Source: Sporomusa ovata DSM 2662
Lineage (GTDB): Bacteria; Bacillota; Negativicutes; Sporomusales; Sporomusaceae
Direction: 5' to 3'
DNA: 64,000 nucleotides
NCBI RefSeq assembly: GCF_000445445.1
Contig: NZ_ASXP01000003.1
Coordinates: 620,001 to 684,000 of the forward strand
In this document: positions 40,447 through 48,561 of the stretch, one piece after another
Numbering within the stretch: the first letter of the stretch is position 1
Layout: each line of letters opens with the position of its first letter
Program-made: the position numbers and the translations under genes
Notes under the pieces: generated by a model
Told to the model about the DNA's origin: nothing
The model's database searches: none
Seen by the model: only the letters and a program-made list of their open reading frames with translations

Positions 40447-41649
40447 TTACTTTAATATGTCAGCCAATACACCGGAAAGTATTTCAATCATCTCGTCGAT
40501 TTCCCGGGAGGTAACAATCAACGGCGGCATCAACCGTATATACGCAGGACGCGGTGAGTTGATTAATAGGCCTCTATACAGACACTCATTGACAACTTCG
40601 CTGCCTTTTTCTACCGGTAAATCAAAGGCAAGTAAGAGCCCTTTGCCACGAATGTTGGTTAGATTAAACTTATTGGCTATGCTAGTTAGTTTGTGTTTTA
40701 TGTATTCGCCCTGCTGTTCGGCGTTTTTAACTATATTCTTATTTATAATTTCTTTCACAACTGCCATACCGACCGACATGCCCAGAGGTTGACTGGAATA
40801 AGTTCCGCCTTGGTCCCCTGCTTCAAATATATCAAACTTTTCCTTTGTCAACATAGCTGCTAGAGGATACCCGCCTCCTATTCCTTTAGCAAGAGTCATG
40901 ATATCGGGTTCAATCCCGAAATGTTCATAGGCAAAAAGTTTTCCCGTTCGACCAATACCGGTTTGAACTTCATCAAATAGTAAAAGTATTTTCTTTTCAT
41001 TACATAGCTCGCGTAAAGACCGTATGTAATTTTCTTCAACCGCAAACACTCCTCCCTCCCCTTGAACAGGCTCTACCATAATTGAACAAGTTTTAGAAGT
41101 AATTGCATTTTGTATTGCCTTACTATCATTCAGAGGTACATGCTTGAAGCCCTGAACCTTAGGCTCAAATAACTTTTCCCATTTTTTCTTCCCGGTTGCT
41201 GACATTGTCGCAAGTGTCCGACCATGAAAACTATTAGTTGCAGTAATTATTTCAAACGCTCCATTAAGAAACTTTGTTCCGTATTTTCGCGCTAATTTAA
41301 TAGCCCCCTCATTCGCTTCAGCGCCAGTACTTGCAAAAAATACCTTTTCAAAACAGGAATTGTCAGTAAGAAGTTTGGCAAATTCAACCATTGGTACATT
41401 ATAAAAAGTTGGACTGGCGTTGACTAATTTCGCACTTTGTTCCAGAAGAGCTTTCGTGATGACTTCAGGACAATGACCTAAAGAGGTAACAGCCCACCCC
41501 CCGATAAAATCCAGATACCTTTTTCCATTCGTATCCCATAAGTACATCCCTTTGCCATGTTCCATAACTAACTCAGGTCTATTGGCTGTAAATAGAATGG
41601 ATTTGTTCGCTTCCTTGAGCAACAGATCTGTATTATATTTATTATTCAA
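40447..41649 (-). CDS. Class III aminotransferase (acetylornithine/ornithine type)
   Basis: 400 aa from TTG 41649, placed by gggggaggggtcata; an upstream open stretch to 41733 has no such site. Family features in order: YLDFIGGWAVTSLGHCPEV, FFASTGAEANEGAIKLARK, SFHGRTLATMSATGK, LLLFDEVQTGIGRTGK (PLP-contacting Asp) and TLAKGIGGGYPLAAM with the Schiff-base lysine. It is closest in form to ArgD-like enzymes; the amino donor is not fixed by sequence. No arginine genes are near. The neighbouring SDR is broken. Confidence 0.87.
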   Translation of the reverse strand: MNNKYNTDLLLKEANKSILFTANRPELVMEHGKGMYLWDTNGKRYLDFIGGWAVTSLGHCPEVITKALLEQSAKLVNASPTFYNVPMVEFAKLLTDNSCFEKVFFASTGAEANEGAIKLARKYGTKFLNGAFEIITATNSFHGRTLATMSATGKKKWEKLFEPKVQGFKHVPLNDSKAIQNAITSKTCSIMVEPVQGEGGVFAVEENYIRSLRELCNEKKILLLFDEVQTGIGRTGKLFAYEHFGIEPDIMTLAKGIGGGYPLAAMLTKEKFDIFEAGDQGGTYSSQPLGMSVGMAVVKEIINKNIVKNAEQQGEYIKHKLTSIANKFNLTNIRGKGLLLAFDLPVEKGSEVVNECLYRGLLINSPRPAYIRLMPPLIVTSREIDEMIEILSGVLADILK

Positions 41650-41786
41650 TATGACCCCTCCCCCAATTAAGAATTTATGAATAATTATACAACACAATCG
41701 CAAATTTATCCATAAATTATAACAACTATCCATGATTAGTTAAGTTGTATTGTTATCCTATTTGCATTTTTTTAAATAGAATTTGC

Positions 41787-41933
41787 TTATTCTAACACTA
41801 GAGCCATACATGTACTGCAAGAAGGACAGACAAGATTTAATTCTGACCGATTAAGTAAATCCTCGGGTATTTCTTGTCGTTCAATAGTTCTAAAGCCAAA
41901 TTTTTGTAAATATTTTTCTGCTGTTTGGGTCAT
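41787..41933 (-). pseudogene. ArsN2-like GNAT acetyltransferase remnant (C-terminus)
   Basis: Minus strand from ATG 41931-41933 reads MTQTAEKYLQKFGFRTIERQ, then EIPEDLLNRSELNLVCPSC and a short end with STCMALVLE. This fits the end of ArsN2-type arsenic-resistance acetyltransferases (TAE..F...GF, later CP.S..CM). The frame also continues a few codons further upstream (AYL) until it meets the arsM stop region. Only the last 50 residues remain. Confidence 0.7.
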
Positions 41934-41943
41934 GAGGTATGCC

Positions 41944-42777
41944 TTAAACTACGTTTACCTTAGGCTTACGCGCTCTAATAAATGAACTTACTATTGCCCC
42001 TTCCAACTGTACAAGCTCCTCTTTTGACAACTGGGCAAACATTTCAGAGTCAGATTCGGTAAAATCATAGACCTGAGTTACCTGGACTTCAATGTTTTCA
42101 AATCCAGCTGTTGTAAGTTTGCCCTGATATTCAGTATCGCTAAGTGCTCCTGCTATACAGCCTGCCCAGGCAGTCATATCTTGCTGCAACTTGGGAGGCA
42201 GTGCCTTTTTCAGGACGATATCTGATACCGCAACGCGTCCCCCCGGCTTCAAAACCCGGAAACACTCATTTAATACTTTATCTTTATCACCAGATAAGTT
42301 AATAACGCAATTAGAAATAATGACATCTACCGAATTATCTGGCAAGGGAATATCTTCAATGTGCCCTTTTAAAAATTCTACATTTGAAAGTCCGGATTTT
42401 CTCTGATTCTGTTTGGCTTCTTCGAGCATCTCGTCAGTCATGTCTAATCCATATGCTTTGCCATAAGGGCCAACTCGTTTAGCAGAAAGTAACACGTCTA
42501 ACCCGGCGCCACTGCCTAAATCCAATACCGTTTCCCCTGGATAAAGTTGTGCCAGAGCAGTTGGGTTGCCACAACCAAAAGACGTGGCAATCAAATCTTC
42601 AGGAAGTCCCTCTACCTCAGACTCTGAATACAAATTTCCGGTAATCATCTTTGTTGCTTTGCTTAAACCTGTATCACAACATGAGCTGCCTAAGCTACCG
42701 CCTCCGCAGCAGCCTTTTCTTCCGGTGATCGCCTTAGCATATCGCTTTTTTACTACCTCTCTTATTGTTTCACTCAC
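41944..42777 (-). CDS. arsM: Arsenite methyltransferase ArsM
   Basis: 277 aa from GTG 42777 (aaaggagggtgtaatt upstream). N-terminal Cys pairs (CCGGGSLGSSCC, residues 23-34), SFGCGNP (C69), SAM motif VLDLGSGAGLDVLLSA (84-99), SNCVINL (C157) and WAGCIAGAL (C207). C69, C157 and C207 correspond to the arsenic-binding cysteines of ArsM. It methylates As(III) with SAM and thiols in the cytoplasm. The start overlaps the stop of the upstream Cys-MarR gene, so the two are coupled. It is not a duplicate of the ArsM at 30923. Confidence 0.93.
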   Translation of the reverse strand: MSETIREVVKKRYAKAITGRKGCCGGGSLGSSCCDTGLSKATKMITGNLYSESEVEGLPEDLIATSFGCGNPTALAQLYPGETVLDLGSGAGLDVLLSAKRVGPYGKAYGLDMTDEMLEEAKQNQRKSGLSNVEFLKGHIEDIPLPDNSVDVIISNCVINLSGDKDKVLNECFRVLKPGGRVAVSDIVLKKALPPKLQQDMTAWAGCIAGALSDTEYQGKLTTAGFENIEVQVTQVYDFTESDSEMFAQLSKEELVQLEGAIVSSFIRARKPKVNVV

Positions 42778-43273
42778 AATTACACCCTCCTTTTTCTTTT
42801 GCCGCTTCTGAACCAATTTGGCGCACAGCAGCATACATCTCAGTGCTTTTCACGGCCGCGAGAAGATAAGGTAAAGCATCTCCCACTATCTCACGTTTTT
42901 CCTGGGGAATCGAATTTAAAACCCGTTCATAATATTCCTCCATACTGTTATTAATTACACAAACCATTTCCCTACCTTTTGCCGTTAACGTGATCTTAGT
43001 ATATCGTCTATCCGCTTTATCGATTTGCCGCTCTACCAGTCCGGCATTAACAAGATTATCGACTGTACGGCTCATGGTACTCTTATCGAGAGCAAGCAAC
43101 TCTGATAATTCATTTAGTGATAAATAATTAGATTTGCCCATCTCCACTAAAGTATGGCACTGAGCGACTGTAATCCCACAACATGCGGCATCCGCTTTTT
43201 GCAATAATCCCAGCTTTCTTATGCACATCCTAACGACTTCCCTAAACACTGCAGCATTGTTCTCATCTGCCAA
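42770..43273 (-). CDS. MarR-family regulator with cysteine motif, arsM-linked
   Basis: 167 aa from TTG 43273, which follows gaggtgattata; the GTG three codons upstream overlaps that site. CCGITVAQCHTLVE (about 32-45) precedes the winged HTH (LNELSELLALDKSTMSRTVDNL). The tail KGGCNCE adds two more cysteines. It overlaps arsM by 8 bp, making it the probable arsenic- or thiol-responsive repressor of arsM. It resembles the protein at 39621 in motif order. Confidence 0.87.
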   Translation of the reverse strand: MADENNAAVFREVVRMCIRKLGLLQKADAACCGITVAQCHTLVEMGKSNYLSLNELSELLALDKSTMSRTVDNLVNAGLVERQIDKADRRYTKITLTAKGREMVCVINNSMEEYYERVLNSIPQEKREIVGDALPYLLAAVKSTEMYAAVRQIGSEAAKEKGGCNCE

Positions 43274-43463
43274 TATAATCACCTCATGTCGTTCTGTATC
43301 TCTTAGATTGATTAATTAAATTGTAACATGAAACAGTTTGTATTTGCAACTATTTTATAGTAACAATCTATTTTTCAAATTATCGTTGACTTTCGCCAAC
43401 AAATACCACCTGTGCGGGACACTCGTTAAAAAAGCGCTATCGCGCCCTTGAGGATACGGCTCT

Positions 43464-43540
43464 AACCGCAGAATACACAGAGAGCACAGAGGAGATGTAT
43501 ATCGAGATATTCCCTCTGCGTACTCTGCGTCTCTGCGGTT
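43464..43540. repeat. Imperfect inverted repeat, dispersed-repeat type
   Basis: aaccgcaga (43464-43472) to tctgcggtt (43532-43540), with inner partly matching cacagagagcacagagg / cctctgcgtactctgcg. Such 'cgcagagacgcagag' sequences occur as dispersed repeats in many bacterial genomes. The reading frame across it (43355-43543) is not a gene. The rest of 43274-43618 holds only the MarR upstream region and a terminator. Confidence 0.6.
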
Positions 43541-43569
43541 CAAAAAACATATACTTTCTTATCTTATAA

Positions 43570-43608
43570 AAAAGGGACCATCGCAGGATTTCTGCAACCA
43601 TCCCTTTT
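43570..43608 (-). terminator. Intrinsic terminator
   Basis: aaagggaccatcgcag pairs with ctgcaaccatccctttt imperfectly, with an A/T run. It ends the Acr3 / C_GCAxxG_C_C transcript on the minus strand. Confidence 0.8.
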
Positions 43609-43618
43609 AAATTATGTC

Positions 43619-44068
43619 TTAGGAATTCAATTCTCTAATAATAATCTTTGCCGTCTCTTCTGCAACCTCGCCAGAAAAGGAAATACATTGTTCCATATGA
43701 GCCGGTGAGCCTAGCTCCATCCCTTTGGTCAATACCCGACAGCACAGGCAGGAATGGCGCTCTTTAAAGATGTCATGTAATTCTTTAGCCAATTTCATCG
43801 CCTTGTTTACCTTTGGATCTTTAGGTTCTGTTCTGCCAAAGAACATGCCGATAGCCATTATCCCACCGGCAATGGCGCCGCAAGTGCAACCCGATCCGCC
43901 CATGCCCACCGGAAAACCTGAAGCCATAGAAATCACGGCATCTGGCAGCGGCAGGATGAATTCATCTTTGATTGCCTTGACAATGGCTTCTGAACAATAA
44001 AAATCACCGTTGCGATAATACGTTTCTGCGTCTTGTCTTATTTTGACTACGTCTATAGTTTTATTCAT
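43619..44068 (-). CDS. C_GCAxxG_C_C family protein
   Basis: 149 aa. The family is named for its cysteine pattern: FYCSEAIVKAI, GMGGSGCTCGAIAGGIMAIG and HSCLCCRVL plus HMEQC, all present. It is thought to be a redox-active or metal-binding protein; the function is not established. It lies 43 bp after the acr3 gene and is probably cotranscribed, as often seen in arsenic operons. Confidence 0.88.
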   Translation of the reverse strand: MNKTIDVVKIRQDAETYYRNGDFYCSEAIVKAIKDEFILPLPDAVISMASGFPVGMGGSGCTCGAIAGGIMAIGMFFGRTEPKDPKVNKAMKLAKELHDIFKERHSCLCCRVLTKGMELGSPAHMEQCISFSGEVAEETAKIIIRELNS

Positions 44069-44111
44069 GATAATATTCCCTCGTTTTTAATCTATTTTTT
44101 TATCCAATGTT

Positions 44112-45167
44112 TTAAGATTGTTTATCTGGAACCACAAAATACTTCCGCAAGCGCAACGCGACATTAACTAAGCCAATCATAACCGGCACCTCGATAAGCG
44201 GCCCAATAACAGCGGCAAAGGCCTGACCTGAATTTATACCAAAAATGGCTACAGCCACTGCAATCGCTAGTTCAAAATTATTACTGGCTGCCGTAAACGA
44301 TAATGTAGTTGTCTGCTCATAGTTGACTCCCACACGATGGCTTATGAAGAAAGATACTAAAAACATAATGCCGAAATAGATAATGAGCGGAATGGCAATA
44401 CGCACCACATCCATTGGTAGTTTAATAATATAGCTGCCTTTTAGGGAAAACATAATTACGATGGTAAATAGTAACGCTAGTAATGCCAACGGACTAATCT
44501 TAGGTATAAAAGTCTGTTCATACCATTCGCGACCCTTTGCCGGCAATAAAGTGCGTCTTGTCAAATATCCGGCCACAAAAGGAATACCCAGATATATCGC
44601 CACACTCATCGCAACATCCTTCATGGATACCTGGATTTGCATACCTGTAAAACCAATCCAGCCCGGCAGTACAGTAATGAAGAAATAGGCAAATACCGAA
44701 TATAATACCAGTTGAAAAATTGAGTTAAGTGCTACCAGTGCAGCCGCATATTCATTGTCGCCCTCTGCCAGTGAATTCCAGATAATTACCATGGCAATAC
44801 AGCGAGCCAGACCAATAAGTATTAAGCCAACCATGTAGTCTGGTTTATCTGCTAAAAAGGTTATAGCCAGTATAAACATTAACACCGGACCGATTATCCA
44901 GTTTTGCACCAGTGACAGCACTACAACCTTGCCGTTACAAAATACCTTGCCGATTTCTTCATATTTAACCTTTGCTAATGGCGGATACATCATTATAATT
45001 AAACCGGCGGCAATCGGAATTGATGTTGTACCAATTGACAGGGAATCCAGCCACGCAGCCATCCCTGGAAAGAGATAACCGCCGCCAACTCCAATAGCCA
45101 TTGCCAAAAAAATCCACAATGTCAAATACTGGTCTAGGAAAGATAATCGCTTTTGGGCCTGTGCCAT
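44112..45167 (-). CDS. acr3: Arsenite efflux permease Acr3
   Basis: 351 aa with ten membrane helices. RCIAMVIIWNSLAEGDNEYAA carries the conserved cysteine of Acr3, and TLSFTAASNNFELAIAVAVAIFG the family motif in TM9. It exports As(OH)3 using the proton motive force. ATG 45167 follows gggggagtggtaaa. Located between an ArsR gene and the C_GCAxxG_C_C gene. Confidence 0.95.
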   Translation of the reverse strand: MAQAQKRLSFLDQYLTLWIFLAMAIGVGGGYLFPGMAAWLDSLSIGTTSIPIAAGLIIMMYPPLAKVKYEEIGKVFCNGKVVVLSLVQNWIIGPVLMFILAITFLADKPDYMVGLILIGLARCIAMVIIWNSLAEGDNEYAAALVALNSIFQLVLYSVFAYFFITVLPGWIGFTGMQIQVSMKDVAMSVAIYLGIPFVAGYLTRRTLLPAKGREWYEQTFIPKISPLALLALLFTIVIMFSLKGSYIIKLPMDVVRIAIPLIIYFGIMFLVSFFISHRVGVNYEQTTTLSFTAASNNFELAIAVAVAIFGINSGQAFAAVIGPLIEVPVMIGLVNVALRLRKYFVVPDKQS

Positions 45168-45309
45168 TTTACCACTCCCCCTTTACTTCTTCTTCCTTAA
45201 AGTACAAAAAGTCCAGACAATCACCACTCTCCTTCCTTTAGTTAATTTATTACGCAACCGAGCAACTATTTAGAATGCTAAAACGATTCGGCAGCGAAAA
45301 ACACTTGTC

Positions 45310-45672
45310 TTAATCGTCAACAATTTTTACGGCCAGCTCACAGCAACCGCCTAGTTCCCGGTATTTTTTCAGTCTTGCCACGTCTTTTTGGCGTTGCGGA
45401 TCGTTCTCCATTTCCTTGGACAGCAGTTCCTTCACAAAAGAGTACTGTTCCAGTATTTTTTCATTGACCTGATAGTATATCCACTGGGCCTGTTTTTCAC
45501 CGGCAATGAGCTTGGCTTGTTTTAATTTAGTTATATGGCGAGAGGCGTTGGACTGGCTAAGTTTTAATATCTCTTCCAAATCACAAACACATAGAGTCTC
45601 CCTGTATAGCAAGTTCAAAATTCTAATTCTTGTTTCATCAGCTAATGCCTTGAGTATTTCTACAATATCCAC
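45310..45672 (-). CDS. arsR: ArsR-family arsenic-responsive repressor
   Basis: 120 aa from GTG 45672 (agaggtgg spaced five bases); a GTG three codons upstream overlaps the site. The sensor motif LCVCDLEEIL lies in the helix before the recognition helix (SQSNASRHITKLKQAKLI), the classical As(III)-binding ELCVCDL. C-terminal YRELGGCCELAVKIV adds a CC pair. It would release DNA when arsenite binds and derepress acr3. Confidence 0.93.
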   Translation of the reverse strand: MDIVEILKALADETRIRILNLLYRETLCVCDLEEILKLSQSNASRHITKLKQAKLIAGEKQAQWIYYQVNEKILEQYSFVKELLSKEMENDPQRQKDVARLKKYRELGGCCELAVKIVDD

Positions 45673-45793
45673 TAGTTCCACCTCTCTACCTATTGGGTTT
45701 TGTCTTTGGAGTTAAAAACACTTCTCCTGTATATGATTATATTCAATTTTAATCATGATCGTCAAGCATTTTTCAGGAAAACATCCTACTCAT

Positions 45794-45835
45794 ACTAAAA
45801 CAAACAGCACGTAAAAGTGTGCTGTTTGTTTTAGT
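45794..45835. terminator. Bidirectional intrinsic terminator
   Basis: actaaaacaaacagcac (45794-45810) pairs perfectly with gtgctgtttgttttagt (45819-45835). It separates the two arsR genes. Confidence 0.9.
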
Positions 45836-45860
45836 AGCTAAAGTAAGAAGAAGCGTGCGA

Positions 45861-46184
45861 TTATTTTAAAAATTTCAATATACTCTGACTGGCACCAATC
45901 TGTTCACTTAGTGTTTTTTCCGCTGCACTAACTATTTCAAGTACAGAGGGATAAACGATTCGATAAATTACCTTTTGACCATCTTTGCGAGAGTCGATTA
46001 TCCCTTGTTTCTTCAAGTTACTCAAATGTTGTGACAAATTGGACTGTTCAATGTCCAGTTCTTCAATAATCTCGCACACACAGCGTTCACCCTGTTCCAG
46101 GCTCTGGAGAATTCTAAGTCGCACAGGATGAGCCAGTGTCTTAAAGAAATCAGCCGTCAACTTTATTACTATATCTTCTGCCAC
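45861..46184 (-). CDS. arsR: ArsR-family repressor, second copy
   Basis: 107 aa from GTG 46184 (aagggggaatac upstream). RCVCEIIEELDIEQSNLSQHLSNL is the sensor and recognition region, again with a CxC. The C-terminal VYPSVLEIVSAAEKTLSEQ is the sequence duplicated in the remnant at 34603-34695. It is a monocistronic gene between terminator and long upstream region (46185-46408), in which I see no other gene. Confidence 0.9.
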   Translation of the reverse strand: MAEDIVIKLTADFFKTLAHPVRLRILQSLEQGERCVCEIIEELDIEQSNLSQHLSNLKKQGIIDSRKDGQKVIYRIVYPSVLEIVSAAEKTLSEQIGASQSILKFLK

Positions 46185-46408
46185 ACGTATTCCCCCTTAA
46201 AATAACCTAGTTTTATCTTCTATATCAAAACATCACCTTAAAGTTCCCCCTGCCTATTGACTGCCCTATGCTACGACTATAATATATTAGTTCTTTATCA
46301 TATAATAAATCATTTTTCTTCAAAATACAACCTTGCAACAGTAAAACTCCTACAGCAGTTATTTCAGTGCCATAGGAATGTTTTTTCAGCTTTGTTACAG
46401 TCATTATT

Positions 46409-47443
46409 TTATATACCTGCCACTTGCTGCGGTTCTGGTGTGCTTAACTCAAAATCAGAAAGTTTCGTCATATTATACATAGTATAGGTCATGGTTTTAA
46501 GCATGGCAACCATCAATATAGCTCCGGTTCCCTCGCCTAATCCCATATTAGCCCTGATGGGTATATCATCAGCCAATATATTACCTAACAACATCGCATA
46601 AGACATCCCCGGCTCTTTGGACATATGGGAAGGTAACCCGCAATGCTCTACCTCCCGGTTAATCCGTGCGGCACAGGCAAAAGCCACAGCGGTAATGAAA
46701 CCATCGATGACAAACGGAGTTTTTCGTTTTGCACACGCAATCATACCCGCGCATATGGCGACAATATCAAAGCCCCCAACACAGCGCAAAATATCCTCAA
46801 TGCGATAAAAGCTATCCCGATGGCGCTCAACGCCTTTAGCCACTACAACACACTTTCTTCTGATAACCTCATTCGTTGGTATACTGGCTCCATACCCTAC
46901 AACAAATTCAGGTAAAATACCGGTCATGGCATGCAACACGGCGGAAGAAGTAGTGGTATTACCAATTCCCATCTCGCCAAAAGACACCAAATTAGCGCCT
47001 TGGGTATCTATGACAGAATTAGCCATCTCTTCCCCTACCTGCCAGGCCTGCTCAAACTCAGCCGGTGTCATGGCTTCCTCTTTCATAAAGTTTTTGGTGC
47101 CGGAAGCAACTCTGCGGTTGATGCCTACTGTTTTTTTGTTATTGATTCCGATATCAATTACCGAATAAGGAACATTATTAACCTGACAAAAACAACTAAT
47201 AGTCGCTCGCCCGTCTACCATGTTCTGCGCCTGAAGGTAGGTAATTTCCTCAGGAAAATTCACCACACCTTCTTCAATAACGCCATTATCGGCAGCAAAT
47301 ATTAAATGATAGGGTTTAATTTCCGGATGCATCGTTCCCCAGGCCAATAACATTTTTTTAAAAATTTTCTCTAATAGGCCTAGGCTGTTTACTGGTTTTG
47401 CTGCACCATTAACTAAATCATCTACTCTTGCCTGATAGTTCAT
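46409..47443 (-). CDS. cobT: Nicotinate-nucleotide:dimethylbenzimidazole phosphoribosyltransferase family (CobT)
   Basis: 344 aa from ATG 47443 with gggggagtaagc upstream. Motifs: PVNSLGLLE, IFAADNGVIEEGV, GEMGIGNTTTSSAVLHAM, GGFDIVAICAGMIACAK and a C-terminal RANMGLGEGTGAIL with the catalytic glutamate. It activates the lower-ligand base of cobamides by transfer of phosphoribose from nicotinate mononucleotide. Related Negativicutes use phenolic bases through the two-subunit ArsAB; here only one gene is present, so a benzimidazole or purine base is more likely. It is under a cobalamin riboswitch. Confidence 0.92.
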   Translation of the reverse strand: MNYQARVDDLVNGAAKPVNSLGLLEKIFKKMLLAWGTMHPEIKPYHLIFAADNGVIEEGVVNFPEEITYLQAQNMVDGRATISCFCQVNNVPYSVIDIGINNKKTVGINRRVASGTKNFMKEEAMTPAEFEQAWQVGEEMANSVIDTQGANLVSFGEMGIGNTTTSSAVLHAMTGILPEFVVGYGASIPTNEVIRRKCVVVAKGVERHRDSFYRIEDILRCVGGFDIVAICAGMIACAKRKTPFVIDGFITAVAFACAARINREVEHCGLPSHMSKEPGMSYAMLLGNILADDIPIRANMGLGEGTGAILMVAMLKTMTYTMYNMTKLSDFELSTPEPQQVAGI

Positions 47444-47484
47444 GCTTACTCCCCCTATTTTTTGTTTTGCACCAATACAACAAA

Positions 47485-47516
47485 TAAAAAAAACCTTAGC
47501 CCAAAAGAGCCAGGGT
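47485..47516 (-). terminator. Riboswitch expression-platform terminator
   Basis: On the minus strand aaccctggctc pairs with gggctaaggtt, followed by T8. It lies between the cobalamin riboswitch and cobT. Confidence 0.8.
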
Positions 47517-47580
47517 TATATTTTCATAAAATCCTGTCCTTCTGGTACTACCTCTGGCGCGGAGGTAAATAACAGCCAAA

Positions 47581-47753
47581 ACAGGCAGGTCTCCTGGCTT
47601 ACGGTTCATAAGAACACCCTTGCCTTCCCGCTTGCCGGTGGCATAATAAAAGCATTCTTTCCCGATTACAGTGGCGCGACCGCGTCGTTTAAGGATTTAT
47701 GAATCCTTCCGAACTTCCCTATTCTCCTCTTAGCTTACTAAGAGGCACCTGTA
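47581..47753 (-). ncRNA. Cobalamin riboswitch upstream of cobT
   Basis: On the minus strand: closing stem ACAGG...CCTGT, first block caggtgcctcttag, core gacgcggtcgcgccactgtaa, and B12 box aagccaggagacctgcc (47584-47600). Complete and near consensus. It would lower cobT expression when cobalamin is plentiful. Confidence 0.95.
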
Positions 47754-47943
47754 TGGTGGCAATATATTAAATTTTGATCTGCTATACTCATTCTACAGTT
47801 ATGACCATTCTCCTGTTAGCCTATATAGGTTCGCAAGATGTTGAAACATTTAGTCAGAAAAGTTCTATTAAAAAACCTAACCAAACATTGCAATTCCCAG
47901 TAGATTCTTGCCTTTTTCTGTTGGTAAAACATAAGTTCCCTGC

Positions 47944-47972
47944 TTGTCTATCCCGTCTTTAAAGGGTACAAT
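47944..47972 (+). promoter_or_regulatory. Sigma-A promoter of the coiled-coil protein gene
   Basis: TTGTCT (47944-47949), a 17-bp spacer and TACAAT (47967-47972), 33 bp before the ATG. Confidence 0.6.
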
Positions 47973-48005
47973 ATGAATAGAAAGTTTTAAAGGCAGGTGT
48001 CAGCA

Positions 48006-48527
48006 ATGGAGAATACGGATTTATTGCAAGCCATCCGCTCTATGATCCAGGAAGAAATACAGCCTATTAAAGAGGAAATAACCACCATAAAATCCGATCT
48101 GGGCACTCTCAAGTCTGATATGGATACCGTCAAATCCGATATTTCCACCTTGAAGTCTGATATGGATACCGTCAAATCCGATATTTCCACCTTGAAGTCC
48201 GATATGGATACTGTCAAATCCGATATTTCCACCTTGAAGTCCGATATGGATACCGTCAAATCCGATATTTCCACCTTGAAGTCCGATATGGATACTGTCA
48301 AATCCGATATTTCCACCATCCAATCCACTATGGCTACCAAAGCCGATATTACCCGCTTAGAAAGCAAGATTGAACAATACGGCGAAGTCCAGCAAAAAGA
48401 CATCTATCATTTGCTCCAATTAACCAGTAAAAAAGTTGATAACATCCACGAAGACTTAAAGTCCCTGGCAGAAGTCACCGGCGAACATGAAATGAAAATT
48501 CGTTCTCTTGCCCGCCGTCCTGTTTAG
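48006..48527 (+). CDS. Coiled-coil protein with 14-residue tandem repeats
   Basis: 173 aa from ATG 48006 with aaaggcaggtgtcagca; a GTG at 47997 overlaps that site. Residues about 39-105 are five copies of a 14-residue unit, MDTVKSDISTLKSD, two heptads each, forming a long alpha-helix. It is hydrophilic, without signal peptide or membrane segment. The N-terminus (LLQAIRSMIQEEIQPIKEEI) and C-terminal helix also look coiled-coil. Function unknown; a scaffold or spacer role is guesswork. Proteins of this style are common in Negativicutes and Clostridia. Confidence 0.75.
   Translation: MENTDLLQAIRSMIQEEIQPIKEEITTIKSDLGTLKSDMDTVKSDISTLKSDMDTVKSDISTLKSDMDTVKSDISTLKSDMDTVKSDISTLKSDMDTVKSDISTIQSTMATKADITRLESKIEQYGEVQQKDIYHLLQLTSKKVDNIHEDLKSLAEVTGEHEMKIRSLARRPV
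48121..48319 (+). repeat. 42-bp tandem repeat inside the coiled-coil gene
   Basis: Units start with atggatac at 48121, 48163, 48205, 48247 and 48289, period exactly 42 bp, with a few synonymous changes (gtccg/gtctg; accgt/actgt). The last unit is partial. High identity suggests copy number can change by slippage or recombination. Confidence 0.95.
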
Positions 48528-48561
48528 CAGTAAACAAGTACTTAACCCGGCTATGTGCCGG

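Noticed and set aside
43355..43543. 62-codon open frame on the minus strand
   Set aside because: It lies across a dispersed inverted repeat and has no supporting start signal.
48121..48319. CRISPR-like array
   Set aside because: Repeats are contiguous with no spacers and code for a periodic coiled coil; no cas genes are in the window.
48021..48403. Two long antisense frames with repeats
   Set aside because: Created by the 42-bp in-frame repeats of the plus-strand coiled-coil gene; no promoter or ribosome-binding site.
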